Translations under genes and position numbers: made by a program
Part shown: positions 8,765 through 17,151 of the stretch, piece by piece
Numbering within the stretch: position 1 is the first letter of the stretch
Layout: every line of letters starts with the position of its first letter
The notes under the pieces: generated by a model
Database searches by the model: none
Told to the model about the DNA's origin: nothing
Seen by the model: only the letters and a program-made list of their open reading frames with translations
From: Lysobacteraceae bacterium
GTDB lineage: Bacteria; Pseudomonadota; Gammaproteobacteria; Xanthomonadales; Rhodanobacteraceae
NCBI GenBank assembly: GCA_004143945.1
Contig: SEHB01000001.1
Location: 310,001-374,000 of the forward strand
Length of the DNA: 64,000 nt
Direction of reading: 5' to 3'

Positions 8765-10321
8765 ATGCATCGATGTCTGCCCGGGTTCCATCGGCTGGTC
8801 GCGGGCGCGCTCTGCGTGGCGGCGGTCCCGTTCGCACACGCGCAGGTCGCGTTCGACTGCGTCGCCCCGTCGCCCCCGCCGATGCCGTCGCCGGTCGTTC
8901 TCGGCAACGGGACCGCCGGCAGCGTGACGACCGCCCAGCTGCAGCAGGCCCTCGATGCGGGCGGGGCGATCCGCGTCGACGTGGGCGCGTCGACGCTGGT
9001 GCTTTCGGCGACGCTCGACGTCACGCGCGCGACGCACCTGGATCTCGGCGGCGCGCGCCTCTCGGGTGGCGGCGCGCGACGCGTGATCGAAGTCCGCAAT
9101 CCTTCCAACCTCGCGTACGAATTCGTGCTGCGCAACGGCGCGCTCGTCGAGGGCTCGACGCCGGGTGGCAGCGGCGCGGGGCTGTACAAGGCGACCGGCG
9201 GGCCGTGGCAGGCCGTCGCGATCCGGCTGTTCGACCTGCGCTTCGAGGGCAACCATGCGATCCAGGTCGCGCAGGACGACGGTGGCGGCGCGGTGTACGT
9301 CGTCGGCGCTGCGGAACTGTCGGTCGTGCGCACGCGCTTCGCGGGCAACTCCGGTGCCAATGGAGGCGCGCTGTATTCGCTGGGTTCGGTGCGCGTCCAC
9401 GTGTTCGACAGCGAGTTCAACGCGAACCACGCGACCGGCAACGGCGGCAATCCCGGCAACGGCGGCAACGGCGGCGCGATCGGCGTCGACGGCGACGCGC
9501 GCAACGTCAACCTGTGCCGCACGCGCGTGACCGACAATGTCGCCAATGCGTACGGCGGGGGCCTGTTCACGGTGACGTATGGCGCGGCTTCGCATACGCG
9601 CATCGAGGACTCGAGCTTCGACGGCAACGCGAGCATCGCGGGCGACAAGCTCGCGGGTGGCGCCTACATCCAGGGCAGTCCCGTCACGATCACTGGCAGC
9701 ACCTTCCGCGACAACACCGCCGCGGGCTACGCCGGGCTCGCGTTGTTCGGCGCGGGCGGCGCGCTCCAGGGCAGCATCGTGAATTCGACGTTCACGGGCA
9801 ATGTGGCGAGCAATGGGCTCGGTGGCGCGATCGCGATCTCCGGTGCGTCCGCGTTGCTGCTGCAGAACCTCACGATCGCGCGCAATCATGCGCCCTGCGG
9901 CGTCTGCTTCGCGGGAGGCATCGCGAACGACAGTGGCGCGGCGCTGACGCTGCGCAACGTCGTGTTCGAAGGCAATACGGGCGGCAACGCGTACAACCCG
10001 TGGGCGATGCTGCATCCGGCCGCCAACGGCGCCGCGAACCTGCAGTGGCCGCTCGTGCGCCCGGGTTCGGGCGGCCAGCAGGAAGCCGCGGTCGCGCCAG
10101 GCACGTCTTTCGCGGCGGCCGCGCTCGGCGATCCCGCGATGAACGGAGGCCGCACGATGACGATGGCGATCGGCCCGGGCAGTCCCGCGCTCGACAGCGG
10201 CAGCGCGACCGGCGCGCCTGCCACGGACCAGCGCGGCATGCCGCGCGCGGGCCAGGTCGACATCGGCGCCTACGAACGGCAGCCGGATGCGATCTTCGAT
10301 GACGGCTTCGATTCCGCCTGA
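8765..10321 (+). CDS. Secreted right-handed beta-helix protein with DGF(D/E) tail
   Basis: A 518-residue exported protein. Residues 1-26 are a signal peptide ending AHA-Q. The body consists of repeated short strands rich in Asn, Gly and Ala (NANHATGNGGNPGN, FDGNASIAG, FTGNVASNG), characteristic of parallel beta-helices and the choice-of-anchor-Q type of surface protein. Near the end comes GPGSPALDSGSATG then DQRGMPRAGQVDIGAYE, the usual closing block of such proteins, and finally IFDDGFDSA. The same kind of tail is seen in the beta-helix protein at 37956-39326. Probably an envelope-attached or secreted adhesin-like or pectate-lyase-like protein; no catalytic residues were identified. Confidence 0.8.
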   Translation: MHRCLPGFHRLVAGALCVAAVPFAHAQVAFDCVAPSPPPMPSPVVLGNGTAGSVTTAQLQQALDAGGAIRVDVGASTLVLSATLDVTRATHLDLGGARLSGGGARRVIEVRNPSNLAYEFVLRNGALVEGSTPGGSGAGLYKATGGPWQAVAIRLFDLRFEGNHAIQVAQDDGGGAVYVVGAAELSVVRTRFAGNSGANGGALYSLGSVRVHVFDSEFNANHATGNGGNPGNGGNGGAIGVDGDARNVNLCRTRVTDNVANAYGGGLFTVTYGAASHTRIEDSSFDGNASIAGDKLAGGAYIQGSPVTITGSTFRDNTAAGYAGLALFGAGGALQGSIVNSTFTGNVASNGLGGAIAISGASALLLQNLTIARNHAPCGVCFAGGIANDSGAALTLRNVVFEGNTGGNAYNPWAMLHPAANGAANLQWPLVRPGSGGQQEAAVAPGTSFAAAALGDPAMNGGRTMTMAIGPGSPALDSGSATGAPATDQRGMPRAGQVDIGAYERQPDAIFDDGFDSA

Positions 10322-10404
10322 GGTCGCGATCGCGCAGGAATGCGGACGCGATCGCGCACGCCGCGTGCGACCATCGCGTCATCGTTCCCTGCGAGGGTTT
10401 GCCC

Positions 10405-11310
10405 ATGGGTTTGACCTGTCCGCATCCGCGGCGACTCGCCACGATGTCGTCGGCCCTGCTGCTGGCCGCGTGCGTGATGACCGCGCACGCGTCGCCGACC
10501 GGTTCGCAGCCACGGCACTGGACGCCGGCGACGCTGTCGAGCGACCAGTACGAGTCTTCGCCGACCTTCTCGGCCGACGGGGGCGAGCTGTATTTCTTCC
10601 GCGCCGATCGCGGCTTTGGCGGCTATCGGCTGCTGCAGTCGGAATGCCGCCTCGGCCAGTGGAGCCCGCCGGTCGAACCCGCGTTCGCGGCGCCGGCGCC
10701 TGCGCTCGAATCCGATCCTGCACTGGACGCGGACGGACGTCGCCTCTACTTCGTTTCCAATCGCGGCGCAGCCGATCCGGACGACCTCGACATCTGGGTG
10801 GTCGAACGCGCGGCGCGCGAGTCGGCGTGGGGCGTGCCGAGGCGCCTGCCGGAGCCGGTGAATTCCGCGGGCTCCGAGCTGCTTCCGCGGCCGATCCAGG
10901 GCGGTCGCCTGCTGTTCGGCTCGAGTCGCGCAGGCGGATCCGGACAAGGCGACATCTACATCGCCACGCCCGACCGCGAAGGGGGATGGCGCGTCTCGAA
11001 TGTCGGCGCGCCGGTCAGCAGCGCCGCGAACGAGTACGAGGCCGAGATGTCGCGCGACGGGCGCGTGCTCGTCGTCGTCGCCGACCGCGGCGACCGCTCG
11101 CATCTGTATGTGTACGACCGGCGTGGCGAGGCCTGGCACGAACGTGGCCGCATCGCCGCGCGCGACGACGTGTTCCAGGTCGGCCCGCTGCTGTCACCGG
11201 ACGGGCGACGACTGCTGTTCGCACAGGCGGATCGCGAACGCTCCGGCGAGCTCTACTTGGTCGACCTGGAGGCCGGGGCCGAGGCGGCGTGGCCGCCGGA
11301 TTGCCGCTGA
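10405..11310 (+). CDS. Exported PD40-repeat (TolB-like) beta-propeller protein
   Basis: About 301 residues with a signal peptide (hydrophobic segment SSALLLAACVMTAHA). The body has repeated PD40/WD40-like blades of the form SPTFSADGGELYFF, DPALDADGRRLYFVS, EAEMSRDGRVLVVVA and GPLLSPDGRRLLFA, each with the S-x-DG-x-x-(L/I)-x-F core. Such propellers are protein-interaction or sugar-binding modules of periplasmic and outer-membrane proteins. The ATG at 10405 has GAGGG 7 bases upstream; a TTG two codons earlier is too close to that site. The substrate is unknown. The LLAAC in the signal could be a lipobox, making a lipoprotein possible. Confidence 0.8.
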   Translation: MGLTCPHPRRLATMSSALLLAACVMTAHASPTGSQPRHWTPATLSSDQYESSPTFSADGGELYFFRADRGFGGYRLLQSECRLGQWSPPVEPAFAAPAPALESDPALDADGRRLYFVSNRGAADPDDLDIWVVERAARESAWGVPRRLPEPVNSAGSELLPRPIQGGRLLFGSSRAGGSGQGDIYIATPDREGGWRVSNVGAPVSSAANEYEAEMSRDGRVLVVVADRGDRSHLYVYDRRGEAWHERGRIAARDDVFQVGPLLSPDGRRLLFAQADRERSGELYLVDLEAGAEAAWPPDCR

Positions 11311-11407
11311 GCCTCACGCCGGCCGCCGTGCGCTCTTGCGCACGCACTGCAACAGCGTACGCGGCCCGTTGCTGCAAGCTGTCGTCATCGCAGGGGCGGG
11401 AGTGCAG

Positions 11408-11860
11408 ATGAGGATGGCGATGTGGTGTGCCGTCGCGATCGCGGCGGCGTTTCCGGCACAGGCAGAATCCCGCGATGATGATCGCGACGCACGCGAAATC
11501 CTGCGCGTTGAAGCCGCGCTGTGCCGAGCGTTCGAGGACGGCGACGCCGCGCGCTTGCGCGAAGGACTGGACGAGCGCTTCACGCTGGTCGATTCGTCCG
11601 GGCAAGTGACCGGCCTCGCGCAGGTGCTCGCGGAAGTGCAGCGCCGCGAGCCCGCCTACGACGCGTTCCGCAACCACGGCCAATCGGTGCGGCTGTTTGG
11701 CGACGCGGCCGTCGTCATCGGCACGACGTCCGTCGAAGGTCGTTCGCACGGCGAGGCGTTCGCGGCCCGGTTCCGCTTCACCGATACGTGGATCCGGACC
11801 GCTGCCGGATGGAAGATGGTCGCCAGCCATGCGAGCCGGATTGGGGCGGCGGTGCCATGA
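11408..11860 (+). CDS. Exported NTF2-like (SnoaL/DUF4440) protein
   Basis: A 150-residue protein with a short signal peptide (MWCAVAIAAAFPAQA) and a DUF4440-type NTF2-like fold: REILRVEAALCRAFEDGDAARLREGLDERFTLVDSSGQ, a GTTSVEG turn and the closing W-x-x-T-A-A-G-W-K-M-V-A-S-H-A-S block. Members bind or degrade small ligands, or have no known activity. GGGAG at 11397-11401 sets the start at the first of three nearby ATGs. It converges on the DMT transporter with 14 bases between stops. Confidence 0.82.
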   Translation: MRMAMWCAVAIAAAFPAQAESRDDDRDAREILRVEAALCRAFEDGDAARLREGLDERFTLVDSSGQVTGLAQVLAEVQRREPAYDAFRNHGQSVRLFGDAAVVIGTTSVEGRSHGEAFAARFRFTDTWIRTAAGWKMVASHASRIGAAVP

Positions 11861-11874
11861 ACGCATTCTAGGCG

Positions 11875-12825
11875 CTAGTCCGCGACGTTCCTGGCTTCCG
11901 CCGTCCCGAGCAATTCGGGTTGCGAAATGCGCCGGGGTGGCGCGAGCAGCGGATGCACGAACACCGCGCCGAGGATGATCGCGGCGCCGGCGTAGAACAG
12001 CGGCGTGAGCTCGCGCTGTTCGCCGAGCAGCAACGCCGCGAGCACGATCGCGTAGACCGGCTCGAGGTTGGTCGCGAGTTGCGCTGCGAATGCACTCATG
12101 TGGCGCAGCGCGACCAGCGCGAGCGCGAACGGCAGCAGCGTGCAGGCCAGCGCGAGCACGAGCAGCAGCAGCCCGTCGCGCGCGCCCGGCACCTCGAGGA
12201 TGGCGCCATCGAACGCGGGGAACAGCAGCGGCATCGCGGGGGCGAGCAGGGCGAGCGCGAGCGTGCCCGCGCCGAGTTCGACCGCGGTCACGGTCAGCGG
12301 GTCGGCATGTTCGACCAGGCGCTTGTTGAGCGAGCCGAACAGCGCGACGAGCAGGGCCGACAGCGCGCCGATCGCGATGCCGAGCCGCATCGAGCCAGGC
12401 ACGCCGCCGACGACGAGCACGACCCCCGGCAGCACCGCGAAGCCGAGCATGAGCTCGGTGGCCGAGAAGCGCCGCCGCGCGAGCCAGGGTTCGGCCAGCG
12501 CGGTCATCGGCGTCGCGAGCGCGATGCAGGTCGCGCCGACCGAGGCGTTGGCGAGCTTGATCGCGCCGTAGAACGTCAGCCAGTGCAGCGCGACGAGCAC
12601 GCCGATGCCGCAGTAGGCGAGCGCGAGTCGCGGCGACAGTCCGAGCAGGCCGCGCCAGACGCGCGGTACCAGCGCCAGCGCGGCGACCACGATCAGCATG
12701 CGCCAGAGCACGAGCGGCAGCGCCGCGAGCGTGATGAGCTTGCCGAGGATCGCGGTGAAACCCCAGAGCAGGACGCAGAAGTGGATCTGCAACCGGGCGC
12801 GGGTGGCGGGCGAGAGCGGACTCAC
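11875..12825 (-). CDS. EamA-family DMT transporter
   Basis: A 316-residue protein with ten predicted membrane helices in two five-helix halves (two EamA domains). The first half starts with HFCVLLWGFTAILGKLI; ATNLEPVYAIVLAALLLGEQ in the second half is the classic EamA motif near helix 9. Such proteins export metabolites such as amino acids, nucleosides or riboflavin-like compounds; the specificity is unknown. Divergent from the class IV aminotransferase gene with about 100 bases between starts, which may share a control region. Confidence 0.88.
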   Translation of the reverse strand: MSPLSPATRARLQIHFCVLLWGFTAILGKLITLAALPLVLWRMLIVVAALALVPRVWRGLLGLSPRLALAYCGIGVLVALHWLTFYGAIKLANASVGATCIALATPMTALAEPWLARRRFSATELMLGFAVLPGVVLVVGGVPGSMRLGIAIGALSALLVALFGSLNKRLVEHADPLTVTAVELGAGTLALALLAPAMPLLFPAFDGAILEVPGARDGLLLLVLALACTLLPFALALVALRHMSAFAAQLATNLEPVYAIVLAALLLGEQRELTPLFYAGAAIILGAVFVHPLLAPPRRISQPELLGTAEARNVAD

Positions 12826-12929
12826 GGGTGCGGGCGGGCAGCGCTTGGCGGGTCGCGCATTCTATTCGCGTATGAACCGGCATGCCGTGCGATCCTGCGC
12901 GACGTGACCCTGCCGGATCGCGACGATCG

Positions 12930-13733
12930 ATGAATGCCCGCCGCTGCGAACTCAATGGCCGTGCCGCAGGAGTCGACGACCTGCGCCACCTGGTCCTCGA
13001 CAACTATGGCCACTTCACCTCGATGCGCGCGCAGGGCGGATGCGTGCAGGGCCTCGACCTGCACCTGGAGCGGCTTTCGAGTGCCACGCTGGAGCTGTTC
13101 GGCACCCCGCTCGATCGCACTCGCACGCGCGACTGGATGCGCCAGGCCGTCGCGCAGGCCGCCGGCCCGACGACGTTGCGCGTCAACGTGTTCTCGCGTG
13201 CACTCGATCGCGCGCGACTGGATCGCGCGGTCGAACCCGACGTGCTGGTGACGACGTCGCCTGCGCCCGCGCCGACGCTCGCGTCGGCGCGCGTGCGCAG
13301 CGTCGCGTGGCTGCGCGACGCGCCGCACATCAAGCACGTCGGCAGCTTCGGGTTGTTCCTGCAGAAGCGGCGGGCGCAAGCCGCGGGGTTCGACGATGCG
13401 CTGTTCATCGACCCCGGCGGAGCGGTGGCCGAAGCCTCGATCTGGAACGTCGGCTTCTTCGATGGCGCGGGTTTCGTGTGGCCGGATGCACCCGCGCTCG
13501 CGGGGATCTCGATGCAGTTGCTGAAGGGCGGGCTCGCGGCGAATCGCGTGCCGTGTGCGACGCGGCGTGTCGAGCTCGCCGAGGTCGCGGGCTTCCGCGG
13601 CGCGTTCCTGACCAATTCCGCTCGCGCGGTGCTGCCGCTCGCGGCGATCGACGACGTCGGCTTCGGCATCGAGCCGGGCTGGATCGCGCTGCTCGAGGCG
13701 GCGCTCGCGCGACACCCGTGGCAGGCGGTCTGA
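12930..13733 (+). CDS. PLP-dependent aminotransferase, class IV
   Basis: A 267-residue fold-type IV enzyme. K135 in HIKHVGSF is in the position of the Schiff-base lysine (the family usually reads K-x-x-N/G). DDALFIDPGGAVAEASIWNVGF (about 155-176) is the conserved strand-turn with the cofactor-binding Glu near 167, and FLTNSARAVLPL near 234-245 is the phosphate-side segment. Members are branched-chain or D-amino-acid transaminases and 4-amino-4-deoxychorismate lyases (PabC). The sequence lacks hallmarks that would choose among them. The ATG at 12930 gives the usual length. It sits divergent from the DMT transporter. Confidence 0.82.
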   Translation: MNARRCELNGRAAGVDDLRHLVLDNYGHFTSMRAQGGCVQGLDLHLERLSSATLELFGTPLDRTRTRDWMRQAVAQAAGPTTLRVNVFSRALDRARLDRAVEPDVLVTTSPAPAPTLASARVRSVAWLRDAPHIKHVGSFGLFLQKRRAQAAGFDDALFIDPGGAVAEASIWNVGFFDGAGFVWPDAPALAGISMQLLKGGLAANRVPCATRRVELAEVAGFRGAFLTNSARAVLPLAAIDDVGFGIEPGWIALLEAALARHPWQAV

Positions 13734-13821
13734 CGCGTGGCGCCGGCTCCCGCACGCAGGGGCGAAGCCTGCTTCCGCGGCGCGTGTCGCGGGGGCTTGC
13801 GTGCGCGCACCGTGCTGCCGC

Positions 13822-13827
13822 TACACT
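13822..13827 (+). promoter_or_regulatory. Candidate -10 element of the cupredoxin-kinase-porin operon
   Basis: TACACT at 13822-13827 with TTGCGT at 13797-13802 (19-base spacing, too long for an ideal sigma-70 site) lies 33 bases before the ATG at 13860. Confidence 0.3.
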
Positions 13828-13859
13828 CTGGTGACGGCGCAGCCGGTTCGGGAGGGGCG

Positions 13860-14522
13860 ATGCGCAGCTGGGCGATGTGCGTGATGCTGTTGGCCACCGC
13901 GCCAGCCGCTGCCGCGGTGCTCGAAGGCCAGGTCGCCCTGGTCGTCGACGGCAAGCCGTTGCGCGCAGAGGAAGCCGCGGAAGCGGTGGTCTATTTCCGG
14001 CCGGCGAATTCGCCGCGGCTGAAGCCCCCGGCGCAGCCGTTCGAAATGCGCACGTCGCGCAAGCGTTTCGAGCCGCGCATCCTGCCGATCGTCGCGGGCA
14101 GCAAGGTCAGTTTTCCGAACCAGGACCCGATCCTCCACAACGCGTTTTCGACCTCCAAGGGCAATGCCTTCGACGTCGGTCTGTACGGCGCAGGCGAGCA
14201 ACACACGGTCGACTTCCCGCGCGCCGGCTACGTGCGCGTCTACTGCAACGTGCACCATTCGATGGTCGGCCACATCCTCGTGCTCGACACGCCGCACTTC
14301 ACACGCCCCTCGAGCGACGGCCGCTTCCGCCTCGCCGATGTTCCGGCGGGGCCCGGGGACCTGGTGGTCTGGCACGACCGCGCGACGCCGTGGCAGGCCC
14401 GCGTCGACGCGGGCCGCCAGGCCGCGCTCGACGTGCGCCTGGACCTTCGCTTCAAGCGGATTCCGGCGCACATGAACAAGTTCGGCAAACCCTACGGGCG
14501 CGGCAATGATGGCGGGTACTGA
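13860..14522 (+). CDS. Secreted cupredoxin-like (plastocyanin/methylamine-utilisation type) protein
   Basis: A 220-residue exported protein (signal peptide about 1-19). After a beta-sandwich N-terminal part it has the type-1 copper ligand set: H93 in PILHNAFS, then C129 and H132 in YCNVHH, and M135 two residues later (C-x2-H-x2-M), as in plastocyanin-like domains. A C-terminal carboxypeptidase-regulatory-like beta segment follows (FRLADVPAGPGDLVVWHD). It is likely a periplasmic copper electron carrier or copper sensor. The start is set by GGAGGGG at 13851-13857. Its last 17 bases overlap the start of the kinase gene, so the two are translationally coupled. Confidence 0.82.
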   Translation: MRSWAMCVMLLATAPAAAAVLEGQVALVVDGKPLRAEEAAEAVVYFRPANSPRLKPPAQPFEMRTSRKRFEPRILPIVAGSKVSFPNQDPILHNAFSTSKGNAFDVGLYGAGEQHTVDFPRAGYVRVYCNVHHSMVGHILVLDTPHFTRPSSDGRFRLADVPAGPGDLVVWHDRATPWQARVDAGRQAALDVRLDLRFKRIPAHMNKFGKPYGRGNDGGY

Positions 14523-17151
14523 AACCGGTCGCTACCAGCGCGGCTACGCGCTTCCGCTCGCGCTGCGCCTGTTCCTCGGCATCGCGCTGCTGATCGTGTT
14601 CGCGATCGTGGCGGCGGTCGTGCTGACCCAGGTGCAGGGCAGGCGCATCGCCGGCCACGCGGTCGGCAAGGCACTCGACACCAGCGCGGGCGTGCAGCGC
14701 GAGTTCGCACAGCGCCGGCTCGAACAGGTGCAGATGGCCGCGCGGCTGATCGCGGCGGATGCGGATTTCGTCAAGTACATCGGCGACGCCGGCAGCAGCG
14801 AGACCTTGCCCGGGCTCGGCGATGCAGGTGCCCCCGACACGGGTTCGATGCGCGACCTGCTCGGCGAGCGCTCACGCGAATTCGCGCTCGATGTCGCGGT
14901 GCTGCTCGACGCGAGCGGCAACGTGCTCGCGAGCAGCGACGAGGCCGAAGCGTTCGAACGCTCGATGGCCGGCGACCCGCTGGTTGCCGCGGCATTGCGC
15001 GAAACCGCCCCGTTCAGCGGGTACTGGCGCCAGGGCGATCGCCTGCTGCAGGCCGCGGTGGTGCCGCTCGCGCAGCGCCAGGACCTCGTCGGTTTCCTGC
15101 TCGTCGCGCTCGACGTGGATGATGCACTCGCGTCTTCGATCGCGCAGGTCGCAGGCGCGGACGTCGCGTACTGGTTGCCCGGCGAGGGCGGACCGCGGCT
15201 GGTCGCCAGTTCGCTCGAGCGGCCCGCGGCGGAGGAATTGCAGCGCGCGGTCGCCTCCGCGGGCATCGCCGCGAAGGGAGACCGCCCGCTTGCGCTCGCG
15301 GGCGAGGACTGGGTCGCGCGCTTCGCGCCGACTGCCGCGGCGGCCGAGCCCGGGCTCGGCACCGTCGGCGTGCTCGCGTCCAGCGACCAGATCACGGCCG
15401 ACTACCGCGCACTGCTCAACGGCGTGGTGCTGGCGGGACTGGCCTCGCTCGTGATCGCGTTGCTGTTGTCGCTGCTGCTCGCGCGGCGCGTGCTGAAACC
15501 GGTCGGCGAAATGGCCGAGGCGGCCGAAGCCGCGGCGGCCGGCGACTACGGACGCCGCATCGATTCGGGCGACAGCGGCGAACTCGGCCGGCTCGCGCGC
15601 GCGTTCGACTCGCTGCTGTCGGACCTGCGCGAGAAGAGCGACATGGAAGGTTACGTCGGGCATCTCGCGCGCTTCCTGCCCGAGCCCGCCGCGGAGGCAG
15701 CGACCGAGGTGCCGCAGTCGGTATCGGCGGCCGAACCGCCGCGGCGCCAGACGCTCGCAGTGCTCGGCATCGAGTTCCGCCAGATGCTCGGCGCCGCCGA
15801 TGCGGCGCTGCCCGCCGCTGACGCTGCGGCCGTCGTCGAACGCGCGCAGGCGCTGTTGCAGTCGGTCGCGTCCGCGCAGGGCGCGCAGGTGTCACCGGCC
15901 GGCGCGGCACGCTGGTGGCTGGCGTTCGTGGGCGCGGATCGATTGCGCGACGCGACCACGGCGTGGGCCAGCGTGCTGCACGAATGCGCGCGCAGCGGCA
16001 TCGTCAAACCCGCCGGTGCGCTCGCCGATGGCGAACTGCTCTGCACCAGCGTCGGCGACGATGCTGCGCGCGTGCGGCTCGTGCTCGGTCCGGCCACCGC
16101 GCAGATCGACCGCCTGCTCGCCGACTCCCTGCCGGGGCAGTTGCTGCTCGCGCGCGGCGCGGGCGATGCACTCGCGGCGAACCTGTCTGCCGGCGCGCTC
16201 GGTGCGGCCCAGGGCGCCTACAGCGGCAAGCGCTACTACGCGCTGGCCGCGTCGGCGCTTCCGGCGCCGGTCGCCGCGCAGACCACGCGTGTGCGACCGG
16301 TCGAGGCGAGGCGCGGCAGCGACCGGCTCGCATCCGGCGCGCTGCTCGGCGGTCGCTACCGCATCATTTCCGAGCTCGGCGCGGGCGGCATGGGCGTGGT
16401 CTACAAGGCGCACGACCTCGAACTCGACGACATCGTCGCATTGAAGATGCTGCGCCCGGGCGTGCTCGTCGACACGGTGCAGCTCGAGCGGCTCAAGAGC
16501 GAGATCAAGCTGGCGCGACGCATCACGCATCCGAACGTGCTCCGCACCTTCGATTTCGGCGAGGCCGACGGACGTTCCTGGATCTCGATGGAGTACGTGC
16601 GCGGCCTGACCCTGCGCTACCTGCTCGGCGAGACCCGGCGCGTGCCGTACTCCGCCGCGCTGCGCATCGCGCGGCAACTGTCGGCCGGGCTCGCGGCCGC
16701 GCACGCGGTCGGCGTCCTGCATCGGGACATCAAGCCCGAGAACCTGATCCTCGAAGCGAATGGCAACGCCAAGCTCATGGACTTCGGCATCGCGCGGCCG
16801 GTGCGACGCGACGGCCAGGGGCACACCGAGCCCGGAACCTTCGTCGGCACGCCGAACTACTGCGCGCCCGAGCAGCTGCTCGGGGACGACGTCGACGAGC
16901 GCGGCGACCTGTACGCCTGCGGTGTCGTCATGAGCGAGATGTTCTGCGGCGGACTCCCGTACCCCGGAGGCAGCACGATGGAAATCTACCAGGCGCAGAT
17001 GCGCAATGAACCCGTGCGGCCGTCAGAGCTGTGGCCGGACATGCCGCCCGAGCTGGAGGCGGTGATCCTGCGCTGCCTGCGCTGCAACCGCGACGAGCGC
17101 TATGCCTCGGCGCAGGACCTGCACCTCGCGCTGACGGCGCTGCGCGCATGA
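14506..17151 (+). CDS. Membrane sensor Ser/Thr protein kinase with HAMP and cyclase-like middle domain
   Basis: An 881-residue protein. Order: cytoplasmic start; membrane helix at about 20-42; periplasmic sensor region 45-300 of Cache-like pattern; second membrane helix 306-328; HAMP linker about 329-380; a region at about 420-590 that resembles a class III nucleotide cyclase with its catalytic residues missing; then a complete Hanks-type kinase 614-880. Kinase landmarks are all present: G625-A-G-G-M-G630, K647 of the ALKML strand, H739-R-D741, N746, and D759-F-G761. The kinase sits at the C-terminus, opposite to the common PASTA-type layout. An ATG at 14509 is an alternative start. Coupled to the cupredoxin upstream (17-base overlap) and the porin downstream (4-base overlap). 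The cyclase resemblance is my reading of the pattern (VLGIEF, then TSVGDDAARV), not a search result. Confidence 0.88.
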   Translation: MMAGTETGRYQRGYALPLALRLFLGIALLIVFAIVAAVVLTQVQGRRIAGHAVGKALDTSAGVQREFAQRRLEQVQMAARLIAADADFVKYIGDAGSSETLPGLGDAGAPDTGSMRDLLGERSREFALDVAVLLDASGNVLASSDEAEAFERSMAGDPLVAAALRETAPFSGYWRQGDRLLQAAVVPLAQRQDLVGFLLVALDVDDALASSIAQVAGADVAYWLPGEGGPRLVASSLERPAAEELQRAVASAGIAAKGDRPLALAGEDWVARFAPTAAAAEPGLGTVGVLASSDQITADYRALLNGVVLAGLASLVIALLLSLLLARRVLKPVGEMAEAAEAAAAGDYGRRIDSGDSGELGRLARAFDSLLSDLREKSDMEGYVGHLARFLPEPAAEAATEVPQSVSAAEPPRRQTLAVLGIEFRQMLGAADAALPAADAAAVVERAQALLQSVASAQGAQVSPAGAARWWLAFVGADRLRDATTAWASVLHECARSGIVKPAGALADGELLCTSVGDDAARVRLVLGPATAQIDRLLADSLPGQLLLARGAGDALAANLSAGALGAAQGAYSGKRYYALAASALPAPVAAQTTRVRPVEARRGSDRLASGALLGGRYRIISELGAGGMGVVYKAHDLELDDIVALKMLRPGVLVDTVQLERLKSEIKLARRITHPNVLRTFDFGEADGRSWISMEYVRGLTLRYLLGETRRVPYSAALRIARQLSAGLAAAHAVGVLHRDIKPENLILEANGNAKLMDFGIARPVRRDGQGHTEPGTFVGTPNYCAPEQLLGDDVDERGDLYACGVVMSEMFCGGLPYPGGSTMEIYQAQMRNEPVRPSELWPDMPPELEAVILRCLRCNRDERYASAQDLHLALTALRA

